From a virus: a stretch of DNA of 44,117 nt. The notes beneath the pieces are model-generated. The model was not told the origin of the DNA and did no database searches. It saw only the letters and a list, made by a program, of their open reading frames with translations. Location of the stretch: IMG/VR virus record IMGVR_UViG_3300042938_001746, positions 1 through 44,117 of that record. One strand, 5' to 3'. A program made the position numbers and the translations under genes. This document shows positions 24,856-32,105 of this stretch, piece after piece; the first letter of the stretch is position 1, and the number at the start of each line of letters is the position of its first letter.

Positions 24856-25779
24856 ATGATTAATGTAGAGGTAGATGACGATAAAGTTAGAGTATCAATT
24901 TCAAAAATAAATGATTGCAGGGAAAGAGTTATCCTAGCTCTTACACCATACATAGGAAATACCATTGAAGGAGACTTGTTTGATAGGGCCTCAGCTTCTT
25001 TAGGGCTATGCTTTCCTAAAAAATCTATAAGTGTTTTATGTGTCAAGAACATGCTAATACCATATGTAAGGGAGAAGCTTACATCAGAAAAAGCTCAGGT
25101 TCTAGCTAAGAAGATAGCGGGTAATATGGATTTAGTTTTAAGTGGCGTATCTGTTACCAGCATGGATCTTACTAGTAGGTCTGGATGGGGTTTAGTAAGA
25201 ATAGGCGATGTAGAGGTATGCTCTAGGACCTCTAAAAACGGTAGCGTTTATAATGGCGCATACCTTAATTTAGAAGTTCTTTCTGGTCCTTGCAGCTCTG
25301 TAAAGTATAGGAAGTTCTGGTCTAAGGACATGATAAACTATGCCAAGTATAGAATGGGATTTAGCGCTCCTACAAAAAGAGACTCTGGAAAATACCCTTA
25401 CTCTTCTGAGTACGGCCTATTCAATTTACATTTTATGGGGTTCTTTGATCACACTTGCCCGACTTATGATGGGGGTGTCGACTATACTAGGTTTCTATGC
25501 ACTCCGTATTTGATTGCAAAAAACAAGGATATTATAAAGAAAAGACTGAGAAACATGCACAGGGGGTTTACTTGTCCTAAAGGTTATGCTGCTTCAGCAA
25601 GCTGCAGCATATGTCCTGTAGGCTTAAACGAATGTCCCGCAGCTACCCATAGTTACTCATACGTTCCTGGGGTATGTCCTAAGTGTAAAATTAAATCTTG
25701 GATGGATGCAGAAGATTCCGCCTATTGTGTAAACTGCAGAATATCGTTAAGCTTACAGATCGTAAGTTCTAATTTTTAG
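24856..25779 (+). CDS. Hypothetical Cys-rich protein (307 aa)
   Basis: The first 240 residues look globular with mixed strands and helices. The C-terminal 60 residues hold a dense metal-binding region: CPKG, SCSICPV, NECPAATH, then CPKC and CVNC. The final two CxxC pairs read as a zinc ribbon, while the preceding Cys/His group could hold zinc or an iron-sulphur cluster. GGGAG precedes the ATG. I do not recognise the family; a nucleic-acid-processing enzyme with a metal-bound tail is possible. Confidence 0.65.
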   Translation: MINVEVDDDKVRVSISKINDCRERVILALTPYIGNTIEGDLFDRASASLGLCFPKKSISVLCVKNMLIPYVREKLTSEKAQVLAKKIAGNMDLVLSGVSVTSMDLTSRSGWGLVRIGDVEVCSRTSKNGSVYNGAYLNLEVLSGPCSSVKYRKFWSKDMINYAKYRMGFSAPTKRDSGKYPYSSEYGLFNLHFMGFFDHTCPTYDGGVDYTRFLCTPYLIAKNKDIIKKRLRNMHRGFTCPKGYAASASCSICPVGLNECPAATHSYSYVPGVCPKCKIKSWMDAEDSAYCVNCRISLSLQIVSSNF

Positions 25780-25803
25780 TTTGATATATCGTGAAAGGGA
25801 GAT

Positions 25804-26313
25804 ATGGCTACCAATATTATAGGGCATCCGGACAAGCGTCGTTACAACCCTTCTAGGGATATAGCTTATTGTTGGCCTAATATACTTAAGTCTTCTTTAG
25901 ATAGGGTAAGCGAGGGTAGCGGTGCTCCTTGGTTTATAGATCACCTTAATCTTAATAGCATAACTAACGAAGAGCTTTGTAAAGTTTCAGCAGGTTTAGC
26001 TAAATATATGGCTATGTGTAACAACCCCAATGAATGTCCAAGTGATGTTAGGGAAGCCATTAAAGCTTCGGGATTGCTCGAATGCGGTAGTGACGCCCGA
26101 ACAATTGTTTATGCAGCTTTGGGCGAAACTATGTTAATAGCTTTTTTCTTGGCTATACGCGATGTACTTGTAGAGGACGAGCCTTCTCCTTTATCGGATG
26201 CTAGGCTAGCTCAAAAGATCAAAGAATCGACAGATGCCATTACTAAGAAAAGAGATTCTTTTCTTAGTAGGGTTGCTATGTCTTTTAGATTACTTTTCCC
26301 CAGTAGCTATTAA
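25804..26313 (+). CDS. Hypothetical protein (169 aa)
   Basis: AAAGGGAG precedes the ATG closely. Mostly helical, with a hydrophobic helix near residues 105-122 (AALGETMLIAFFLAIRDVL) that may be buried rather than membrane-spanning, and a basic C-terminus. No motif is recognised. It sits just upstream of the DnaQ-like/RuvC-like pair. Confidence 0.6.
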   Translation: MATNIIGHPDKRRYNPSRDIAYCWPNILKSSLDRVSEGSGAPWFIDHLNLNSITNEELCKVSAGLAKYMAMCNNPNECPSDVREAIKASGLLECGSDARTIVYAALGETMLIAFFLAIRDVLVEDEPSPLSDARLAQKIKESTDAITKKRDSFLSRVAMSFRLLFPSSY

Positions 26314-26349
26314 AGGATACAGATAATTAATACTCTTTCCGACAAGTGG

Positions 26350-27075
26350 ATGTCTAATACAGTTAAAAAATTGGGGGGTCTTCCTTTAAACTACGTTGTA
26401 TTTGATGTAGAGTCTACTGGGCTGGATATGCACAACGATGTAGCAATTCAGCTAGGATATGCTTTAGTTATCAATAAGAAGATAGTAGACTGCTCTTGCT
26501 ATGTAGCGGATTGGACTCATGGCCGACCCTCAGACTTCTGTGATTGGTTAGACGTTAGGATGAAGAATACTAAAAAAAATATGGAGAGCAAGGCGGGGGC
26601 TGGTTCTTACAGACACAGCCTAGAGAGAATGAAGTCTTCTGGCATTCCCGCATGTGACGCTTTTCTTAGTTTTATAGACACAATTGAATTTTGTAAATCC
26701 TATAACTTTAGCTTTGTAGCGCACAATGGTTTAAAATTTGATCAGCCTTTATTAGACAAGTGCGCTAAGCAGCTGTGGGGAGAGTCGTCTGGGTTTAATG
26801 TAGGGGAGAAGTATTTTGACACTATGGCTTTAGAGCGAGGGTGCCAAAGTATGATAACGCCAGACTCCTTAGATAATTGGTTTTCTTTTACTAAGAGGAT
26901 GATTAACGAAGGCGGTAAATTTTACAGCTCTCTTTCTAATCACTGCGACAAGAAGTACAACCTCATAGATAAGCACAATTTAAGGGGCAGCGCCCACGAG
27001 GCTGACTTTGATTGCAAGCTTACCCATCATCTTTTCGAAGAGTTTAGGGTAATGGCGGAAAGAGGGGATAACTAA
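26350..27075 (+). CDS. DnaQ-like 3'-5' exonuclease (241 aa)
   Basis: A DEDDh exonuclease. Exo I is FDVESTGLD near residues 18-26, Exo II is VAHNGLKFDQPLLDK near 130, and Exo III is HEADFDCKLTHHLF near 215, giving the His-x4-Asp of the DEDDh class. It is separate from the exonuclease domain in the polymerase, so it may act in end processing, nucleotide scavenging or RNA degradation. The start is weakly supported (AAGTGG directly before the ATG). The stop overlaps the next ATG by one base. Confidence 0.8.
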   Translation: MSNTVKKLGGLPLNYVVFDVESTGLDMHNDVAIQLGYALVINKKIVDCSCYVADWTHGRPSDFCDWLDVRMKNTKKNMESKAGAGSYRHSLERMKSSGIPACDAFLSFIDTIEFCKSYNFSFVAHNGLKFDQPLLDKCAKQLWGESSGFNVGEKYFDTMALERGCQSMITPDSLDNWFSFTKRMINEGGKFYSSLSNHCDKKYNLIDKHNLRGSAHEADFDCKLTHHLFEEFRVMAERGDN

Positions 27076-27710
27076 TGAAGCAAGATATACAGCGTATTCC
27101 TGAAGCAATGGGTTTTAAGGTCGATACAGAAAAACCTTTAGGATCTAAGACTATACTGGGTTTAGACTTAGGCACATCTTGCGGTTATGCTTATTGTTTT
27201 ATTGACAAGGAAAGTACAGTTAAGCCTAAAATATATGCGGGTCAGCTAGACTTGTCAGCTGGTCCCTACGATTCAGGGGCTATAAGATTTGTAAAGCTTA
27301 GGCATTTTCTAGCTGCCATAAAACCAGATTTAGTAGCGTTTGAAGATGTAAGGTATACGCCTGCTAATACGGGGTTTCAAAGTGTAGGTGCCATCATAGC
27401 TAGAGCCGCTACGGCCTGTGAGTGGTTTGGTGCTCTAAAAGCCACTATGGCTACTTGGTGCGAAGCAAGGGGAATTCCTAGTACGGGTATACCTATAGGT
27501 ACTATAAAGAAGCGGGCCACCGGAAAAGGGAACGCTAATAAAGTCGACATAATAACTGCTTGTAATAAAGAATTTGGAATGGATTTTGAGACTGATGGTT
27601 ATGAAAACTCAGGAGTTGATAACATAGCCGATGCTGTATATGTATGCTCCTTGCTGCTGGAGCAGTATGGTGATGGCGTGCTTTTTGAAAGGAAGGCAGA
27701 TTGTGATTAA
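27075..27710 (+). CDS. RuvC-like Holliday junction resolvase (211 aa)
   Basis: RNase-H-fold resolvase motifs are in place: TILGLDLGTSCGYAYC with the first catalytic Asp near residue 30, AFEDVRY with the Glu near 91, and a C-terminal GVDNIADAVYVCSLL with Asp residues near 182-186. A basic loop (IKKRATGKGNANK) between them matches the conserved phage/bacterial RuvC segment that contacts DNA. It would resolve junctions made by the UvsX-like recombinase. The gene is coupled to the exonuclease gene (TAATG) and overlaps the next gene by eight nt. Confidence 0.88.
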   Translation: MKQDIQRIPEAMGFKVDTEKPLGSKTILGLDLGTSCGYAYCFIDKESTVKPKIYAGQLDLSAGPYDSGAIRFVKLRHFLAAIKPDLVAFEDVRYTPANTGFQSVGAIIARAATACEWFGALKATMATWCEARGIPSTGIPIGTIKKRATGKGNANKVDIITACNKEFGMDFETDGYENSGVDNIADAVYVCSLLLEQYGDGVLFERKADCD

Positions 27711-28605
27711 GGAAATCCCCCTTAGCTTTTTAAATAACGAAATGAACCACATGGCGGCTCTTAGACTTTCTTTTTTGTTTGCCAACTCTGCTAAAGAGGA
27801 CGTAAACAGAATGGCAAAAAAGTTAGGTATGAGCAAAGCGGAGGCTGCGGAGATTTTAGCTAGATTAACCAGAATAGCAGAAGCTCAGCCGTCTTTCACT
27901 TTACGTAATCAAAAAGATTTTTCTGAAATGTATAAAAGAGCAATATCTTTAAAAGTTAAAGTAAACAAAGTAGATATGGGTAACGCTAAGCCATTAGTAA
28001 AGGTAATAGACAGGTTAAAGGAATGTTTTCGAATAGACGTAGGATATAAGAATAATTTATCTTCGGAAGTTCCTACTGTTTTTTTTGGGGATAGGGATAA
28101 CTTAGACGATAATATTAATTATATATTAGACCGCTTGGCCTCTCAAAAAATATGCGTGATGCATCTCAGCGGTAAAAATTACAATAGGACAATAAACAAA
28201 AACTATGTAAGATTTAAGCCAAGTGATTGGGTTGGTCGAGTAAAGTGTAAAAAAACATTTTCTGAATTTTTATCTAAGGCCAGTAAGTTAAGGCCGGTAG
28301 AGGTCGTTATAGTTGATGAAATAGCTGACTGTTATGCTAGGCCCGCTCCTGACGGCTTTTCTAATTGGGGGAGGCTCGAGGACGCTTTCTACTCTTTTGA
28401 TTACTGTAAATCAACTACTAGACCAAGGAACATAGTATTATTAGCTTTTCATGTTCGTAAGGGTATTCATGAATCCTCTAATTCTTCTAACACCATGGAT
28501 AAGTTTTTTAGTGTCGCTAACCCTATAACATGTTCACTTGAAGACGGTATCATTCACTTAGTGGACCGCTGCCAGAAGGTGTTTAGTTTAAAAAAGGAAT
28601 TATAA
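27703..28605 (+). CDS. Hypothetical protein with Walker-B-like strand (300 aa)
   Basis: I choose the GTG at 27703, preceded by GGAAGG at 27691-27696, because the longer in-frame start at 27631 lies deep in the RuvC-like gene and has no such site. Residues ~45-65 look like a small helix-turn-helix (MAKKLGMSKAEAAEILARL). Near residue 205 a hydrophobic strand ends in VVIVDEIADCYA, which looks like a Walker B box, and a later strand NIVLLAFHVRK resembles motif III. I see no P-loop, so it may be a degenerate ATPase. Function unknown. Confidence 0.6.
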   Translation: MIKEIPLSFLNNEMNHMAALRLSFLFANSAKEDVNRMAKKLGMSKAEAAEILARLTRIAEAQPSFTLRNQKDFSEMYKRAISLKVKVNKVDMGNAKPLVKVIDRLKECFRIDVGYKNNLSSEVPTVFFGDRDNLDDNINYILDRLASQKICVMHLSGKNYNRTINKNYVRFKPSDWVGRVKCKKTFSEFLSKASKLRPVEVVIVDEIADCYARPAPDGFSNWGRLEDAFYSFDYCKSTTRPRNIVLLAFHVRKGIHESSNSSNTMDKFFSVANPITCSLEDGIIHLVDRCQKVFSLKKEL

Positions 28606-29276
28606 TGACAATAGCATTTGGGAAATCTGAGCCTACTTTAGACAAACAAGCTATATTGTCTATTATAGGTAATAACCCTAATACAGTTATAGAGGGTGAC
28701 GTACCTGCTCAGTGCGGCGTACATTTCGGAAATTCAGACTTAAGCATTTCTGAACTTAAAAAGCTACCGGCTTTAAAAAAAGTAGAGATTGCTCACTCTA
28801 TATCAGAACTCTCCAAAGAATTTGTATTCTTTAACCATACTATGCTTTTTTCAAAAGGTGGTCTTGATTTCGATATTATTAGAGAATATCAAGCGTGGAA
28901 AGGCCGAGATGATATAGTTAACTATATATTGTTTAACCGACCATTATTCACGAATCTCAACTTTTCAGATGGTACAGGCAATCATGATAATATGTTATGC
29001 TTTACTAGTGTGGAGCATTGGGCTGAGATAGAAAATACTATAAAAGAGTTTACTATAATAAACAGGCCTAAGGATTATTTGTTTACTTGTAGCATGACAA
29101 AAGTTGCTACCCCTGATCCCAAGAATCCTTTTTTAACTATAAACCCTTATGTATGGGAGCTTAACGGATCTAACACTAGTTGGGGTTATGAGGGATGGCC
29201 GGTGCCTAGGCTGTTTAAAAAGCCATATGACATTAAAGCTCTTAATCTTTTAAATGTTATGAAGGAGATAGCATGA
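28605..29276 (+). CDS. Hypothetical protein (223 aa)
   Basis: The ATG overlaps the previous stop by one base (TAATG), with AAGGA nearby. The protein is aromatic-rich with a central ALKKVEIAHSISELSKEFVFF segment and no known motif. The last four nt overlap the following gene. Its neighbours suggest membership in the recombination block, without direct evidence of function. Confidence 0.65.
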   Translation: MTIAFGKSEPTLDKQAILSIIGNNPNTVIEGDVPAQCGVHFGNSDLSISELKKLPALKKVEIAHSISELSKEFVFFNHTMLFSKGGLDFDIIREYQAWKGRDDIVNYILFNRPLFTNLNFSDGTGNHDNMLCFTSVEHWAEIENTIKEFTIINRPKDYLFTCSMTKVATPDPKNPFLTINPYVWELNGSNTSWGYEGWPVPRLFKKPYDIKALNLLNVMKEIA

Positions 29277-29581
29277 GTGATACTGAAGGAAATCAAAATG
29301 GGTTTATATATAGAAAAACTAAAACTTTTATGGAAGACCGAGTATACGAGAGGCCTGCAGGCGCACCGCCAGATGATTGGCGTCTTTTAAAGATAACAGA
29401 ACCTTTGGACGATACTATAAACGAGTGGGTATTAAAAAACAAATTTACTATATCTACAGTATCCGCTCCCGGAATAGACAGTAGGTGGCTAAACAAGGAT
29501 ATGACTAAGCGTTCCGTCATAGTTGCTGTAACTGTTGTTTACGAGGGAAGCAAGGATGGAAGTTGGCCAGAGCGAAAGTAG
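29273..29581 (+). CDS. Hypothetical protein (102 aa)
   Basis: ATGA overlap with the previous gene and a GGAG a few bases upstream. A small protein of mixed charge with a Pro/Gly-rich turn (YERPAGAPPDDWRLL) and strands near the end (SVIVAVTVVYEG). It overlaps the next gene by 26 nt. No family is recognised. Confidence 0.6.
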   Translation: MSDTEGNQNGFIYRKTKTFMEDRVYERPAGAPPDDWRLLKITEPLDDTINEWVLKNKFTISTVSAPGIDSRWLNKDMTKRSVIVAVTVVYEGSKDGSWPERK

Positions 29582-29897
29582 TCTAGGTAATCCTTCTTAT
29601 CATAAGTATCATCTTGTGGTTACTAGGGCTCATGGGGGTCCAGAGTGCCATACTTTTGATACTTTAGATGAATTGAAAGAAGCTCTAGGACTATATCATG
29701 GCCAGAGGGTATCTTGCTTAGTATTTGAAGGGGAGCGGTGGAATATCTCCACCTACCCTAGAAGACTCCTTAGACCCGATGGTTCTGTGGAGTGCGATAT
29801 AAGCCCAGCGCCTAAAGAAATAGTTCCGGATCTAGATGGTTTTTTGTTTGACGACGCCGACGTTATTGATGACGAAGATATTGAATTTTTTAAATAA
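29556..29897 (+). CDS. Hypothetical protein with acidic tail (113 aa)
   Basis: I chose the ATG at 29556 over an in-frame TTG at 29535 because GAGGGA (29543-29548) sits seven bases ahead. Residues 18-75 look like a small alpha/beta fold, and the last 25 residues are strongly acidic (FDDADVIDDEDIEFF), suggesting a DNA-mimic-like or protein-binding tail. No family is recognised. It ends the long operon; the next gene has its own promoter. Confidence 0.6.
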   Translation: MEVGQSESSLGNPSYHKYHLVVTRAHGGPECHTFDTLDELKEALGLYHGQRVSCLVFEGERWNISTYPRRLLRPDGSVECDISPAPKEIVPDLDGFLFDDADVIDDEDIEFFK

Positions 29898-29917
29898 CAT
29901 TTCGCTTTTCACCTCTA

Positions 29918-29946
29918 TTAAATTAACCCCATAAACGCGTCATAAT
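29918..29946 (+). promoter_or_regulatory. Promoter, GTCATAAT class (copy A)
   Basis: The core GCGTCATAAT ends at 29946, with CATAAT as a -10 box and TTAAAT (29918-29923) 17 nt upstream as a possible -35. The octamer GTCATAAT with an ATAA five to eight bases upstream recurs at 43211 and 43748, each time ahead of a GC-richer small gene. A hairpin ATGGCTA/TAGCCAT (29950-29966) follows directly. Confidence 0.6.
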
Positions 29947-29980
29947 TATATGGCTACTATAGCCATGAGGAGGATTATGT

Positions 29981-30472
29981 ATGCGTAATTTTCTATGGGT
30001 GATAGTTCTATTGATGGCTATGGCAGCGGCTAGTTCCGATTTTGGGGCTGGGGCTGTAATAGCATGGCTAGCCTGCATGCTCGCAAGCGTAGCGGCCAAG
30101 ACTAGGTCCTCTAGGCCCACATCTAACAGAAGGGGCTCTAGAGACAGACTAGAGTACATAGAGCCGGAGGAGTCTTGCGTGGCTCCTCCTAAGTTCTGTA
30201 GAAGTTTGAACGGCGACCCTTTACAAAGGGTTCGCAAGTTCAAAAGGGTAGGCTCCGACCTCGTAGTATGGTTGGAATCTACTCCAGTGGTGGTTGAAGT
30301 AAAGGCCCCATTGACTTGGAGTCAATGGGGTAAATCGCTGGTGGGGCTTACGCCTGCATCCAGCAAACCCCGTCCTATGGGTCCCGTCAGGACGAAGGTA
30401 ATCATGCCCTGGGACAAGGAGAAGAAAGTATGGAAGCTGTTCAAAGTACCCGTCAAGGGTGCACTAAAATAA
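29981..30472 (+). CDS. Predicted membrane protein (163 aa), GC-rich island
   Basis: GAGGAGG at 29967-29973 gives a strong site seven bases before the ATG. Residues ~4-40 are hydrophobic (FLWVIVLLMAMAAAS, then AGAVIAWLACMLASVAA), forming either two short membrane helices or a signal-type helix pair. The remainder is basic and predicted cytoplasmic, with a strand-rich segment DLVVWLESTPVVVEVKAP. Codons are richer in G/C than in neighbours. The coding sequence contains several perfect hairpins, including an 11-bp stem at 30306-30330. It has a promoter of its own. Host-takeover or envelope-targeting early protein is a guess; no family is recognised. Confidence 0.65.
   Translation: MRNFLWVIVLLMAMAAASSDFGAGAVIAWLACMLASVAAKTRSSRPTSNRRGSRDRLEYIEPEESCVAPPKFCRSLNGDPLQRVRKFKRVGSDLVVWLESTPVVVEVKAPLTWSQWGKSLVGLTPASSKPRPMGPVRTKVIMPWDKEKKVWKLFKVPVKGALK
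30306..30330 (+). other. 11-bp perfect hairpin inside a coding sequence
   Basis: CCCCATTGACT (30306-30316) and AGTCAATGGGG (30320-30330) pair perfectly around a TGG triloop, wholly within the predicted membrane protein gene. It is the strongest of a series of hairpins in this island (others at 30136-30154, 30166-30189, 30213-30235, 30371-30394, 30613-30632, 30806-30821 and 30824-30839). Confidence 0.75.
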
Positions 30473-31155
30473 CAAACACCCAAAAGAAGGTGGCCGCAAG
30501 CCCCTTCGATCTCCCAACCGATTCCGGTCTGGGGTGGGTTGTGTATACCCCTAGTGGGTTTACGCAAGTTTTCCCGTCTTACCCCTTACCGATGGGCAAG
30601 GTAGGGGCCCTAGTTCGATTCGGTGATCGAACGGTAGGCTTATTCAAAACAGACTCATCTGGGAAATGGGGGCTAACCCATATGGGTGATCCAGTTGTAA
30701 AGAGAGGGTGGCATCGCCCTTTAAGGGATGCTTCTTTGGAGGCGTCTGTTAGGGCAGAAGCAATTCTTCTCTTAGGCGAACCTCCTCTAGACGCAGGAAC
30801 TGCGGAAGAGCCTGGGCTCTTTGTCAGCTTCCCAGCTGATCAGGTGCCCTCTTTCGAAAGGGTTGTTGGAGGTCCTTTAGGGGTAGAACCTCTAGAAGTT
30901 TTTAAAGGTGACCCCGATGATTCACCAGAAGAGACCTACCTACATTTGGTAGAGGCTCATAGGTTTGGCGGCAAGGTCTTATTACCTAAGGCGATAATTT
31001 CGCCAGAGGTAAAGGGTACCCGCCATCTATACCATATTATGGGGAATCTGCTTTCTACCAGCGCTACGACTGGTGGCAAGGAGAGAGGTCAGATCTCATC
31101 GGTTCAGGTCTTCTTAGCAGACGATTTGAAAAGTCTTGGATTTTCCAAGAAATAA
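30430..31155 (+). CDS. Hypothetical protein (241 aa), GC-rich island
   Basis: AAGGAG at 30416-30421 lies eight bases before the ATG; the first 43 nt overlap the upstream gene. The protein has no membrane segment and looks alpha/beta (GLGWVVYTPSGF, VGALVRFGDRTVGLFKTD, SVRAEAILLLGEPPL). Codon use is G/C-rich like its partner, and the coding strand carries many short perfect hairpins (AAGAGCC/GGCTCTT at 30806-30821, TCAGCT/AGCTGA at 30824-30839). A strong terminator follows six nt after the stop, so the two genes form one transcription unit. Function unknown. Confidence 0.65.
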   Translation: MEAVQSTRQGCTKITNTQKKVAASPFDLPTDSGLGWVVYTPSGFTQVFPSYPLPMGKVGALVRFGDRTVGLFKTDSSGKWGLTHMGDPVVKRGWHRPLRDASLEASVRAEAILLLGEPPLDAGTAEEPGLFVSFPADQVPSFERVVGGPLGVEPLEVFKGDPDDSPEETYLHLVEAHRFGGKVLLPKAIISPEVKGTRHLYHIMGNLLSTSATTGGKERGQISSVQVFLADDLKSLGFSKK

Positions 31156-31160
31156 AAATA

Positions 31161-31197
31161 AAAAAAACTCTAGCACTCGGTGTTAGAGTTTTTTTTT
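31161..31197 (+). terminator. Intrinsic terminator, 11-bp stem and T-tract
   Basis: AACTCTAGCAC (31166-31176) pairs with GTGTTAGAGTT (31180-31190), with one G-U pair and a three-base loop, and is followed by seven more T. A tract of A precedes it, so it may work in both directions. The sequence TTTTTTTAGCTATT at its end is repeated after the terminator at 43672-43699. Confidence 0.88.
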
Positions 31198-31202
31198 AGC
31201 TA

Positions 31203-31231
31203 TTGGACACGTGTAAATTATAAATCATATT
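31203..31231 (+). promoter_or_regulatory. Possible sigma-70-like promoter before the structural genes
   Basis: TTGGAC (31203-31208) and CATATT (31226-31231) are separated by 17 nt, a reasonable -35/-10 pair just downstream of the terminator and 70 nt before the next gene. The remaining leader to 31301 is AT-rich, without an open frame or clear hairpin. Confidence 0.4.
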
Positions 31232-31301
31232 GATTATGTACCCTAGAATCAGTAAAAGATAAGGTAGGCTAATATTACACTATTAAAGTAAAGGCAAAAA
31301 A

Positions 31302-32057
31302 ATGGCGCATTCAGGATTATCCCCAGTGTCTGGTGGATCTACTATAGACCATTCCAGTCAAGTTACTAAGATAATAGTAGACCCTCATGAGGCAGATTCT
31401 TTTGTTATAGATTTAAGTGCAACTGGGGGCATTTCAAAAAAGTATTCTGTCAGTGAAGACAATAGCCAAGAACTAAGGGCTGCCGGTAGAGAGGATAGAT
31501 CTAAGATGATAGCCAACTCTTTAAGAAGATTCTCAGCACAGTCAGAAGTAAACGCTGCCCCGCCTGCATTAGGAAAGGTTTCTTCTACTGTAGACGGAGG
31601 CAACCATGTCCATCCTTCAGCGGAGCTTCCTGATTCCGCAGTTATACCTCCATCGGTTAGGGTATATTTCGATCTTCCTGGTTTGGCTAGCCTTAACTAT
31701 AAGTATCACGGAGCTTCTGTAGTCACTGGTTATCTAGTACTTACTACTGATATGCGATACGCAGGCCCTGGGGAATTCTACCCGTTTACTAGCAACAGCC
31801 ATATTGCAGGGGATGCCCCTCCCCAGATAGGCGTAATGGTAGATGGAATAGATAGGCTGTTTGCTATAGTTCCCCCTGTCATAAAGCACAAGTTCGGACC
31901 TTATGAACATTGCATTCTTCCCATATCTCAAGAAAGAGATTTACCTAAAGAGTTAAGAAGAAAGCTCGAAGGTTCTGAAAAAGTAGAGGCGTCTCCACAA
32001 GCGGTTGAAGAGTCTACAAAGACTGGCCTACCAGAACTAGACGAAGGCGTACTATAA
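31302..32057 (+). CDS. Hypothetical protein upstream of portal (251 aa)
   Basis: AAAGG lies seven bases before the ATG. The first ~110 residues are serine- and charge-rich and likely flexible. Residues ~115-215 look like a beta-rich domain (SVRVYFDLPGLASLNYKYHG, SVVTGYLVLTTDM, QIGVMVDGIDRLFAIVPP). The tail is acidic. Position directly before the portal gene suggests a structural, assembly or packaging-related protein, but no family is recognised. Confidence 0.6.
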   Translation: MAHSGLSPVSGGSTIDHSSQVTKIIVDPHEADSFVIDLSATGGISKKYSVSEDNSQELRAAGREDRSKMIANSLRRFSAQSEVNAAPPALGKVSSTVDGGNHVHPSAELPDSAVIPPSVRVYFDLPGLASLNYKYHGASVVTGYLVLTTDMRYAGPGEFYPFTSNSHIAGDAPPQIGVMVDGIDRLFAIVPPVIKHKFGPYEHCILPISQERDLPKELRRKLEGSEKVEASPQAVEESTKTGLPELDEGVL

Positions 32058-32105
32058 TCTATTTGCTTTTAAAGCAGCTAATTTTTGTTACCGTTAGGAG
32101 AGTGC

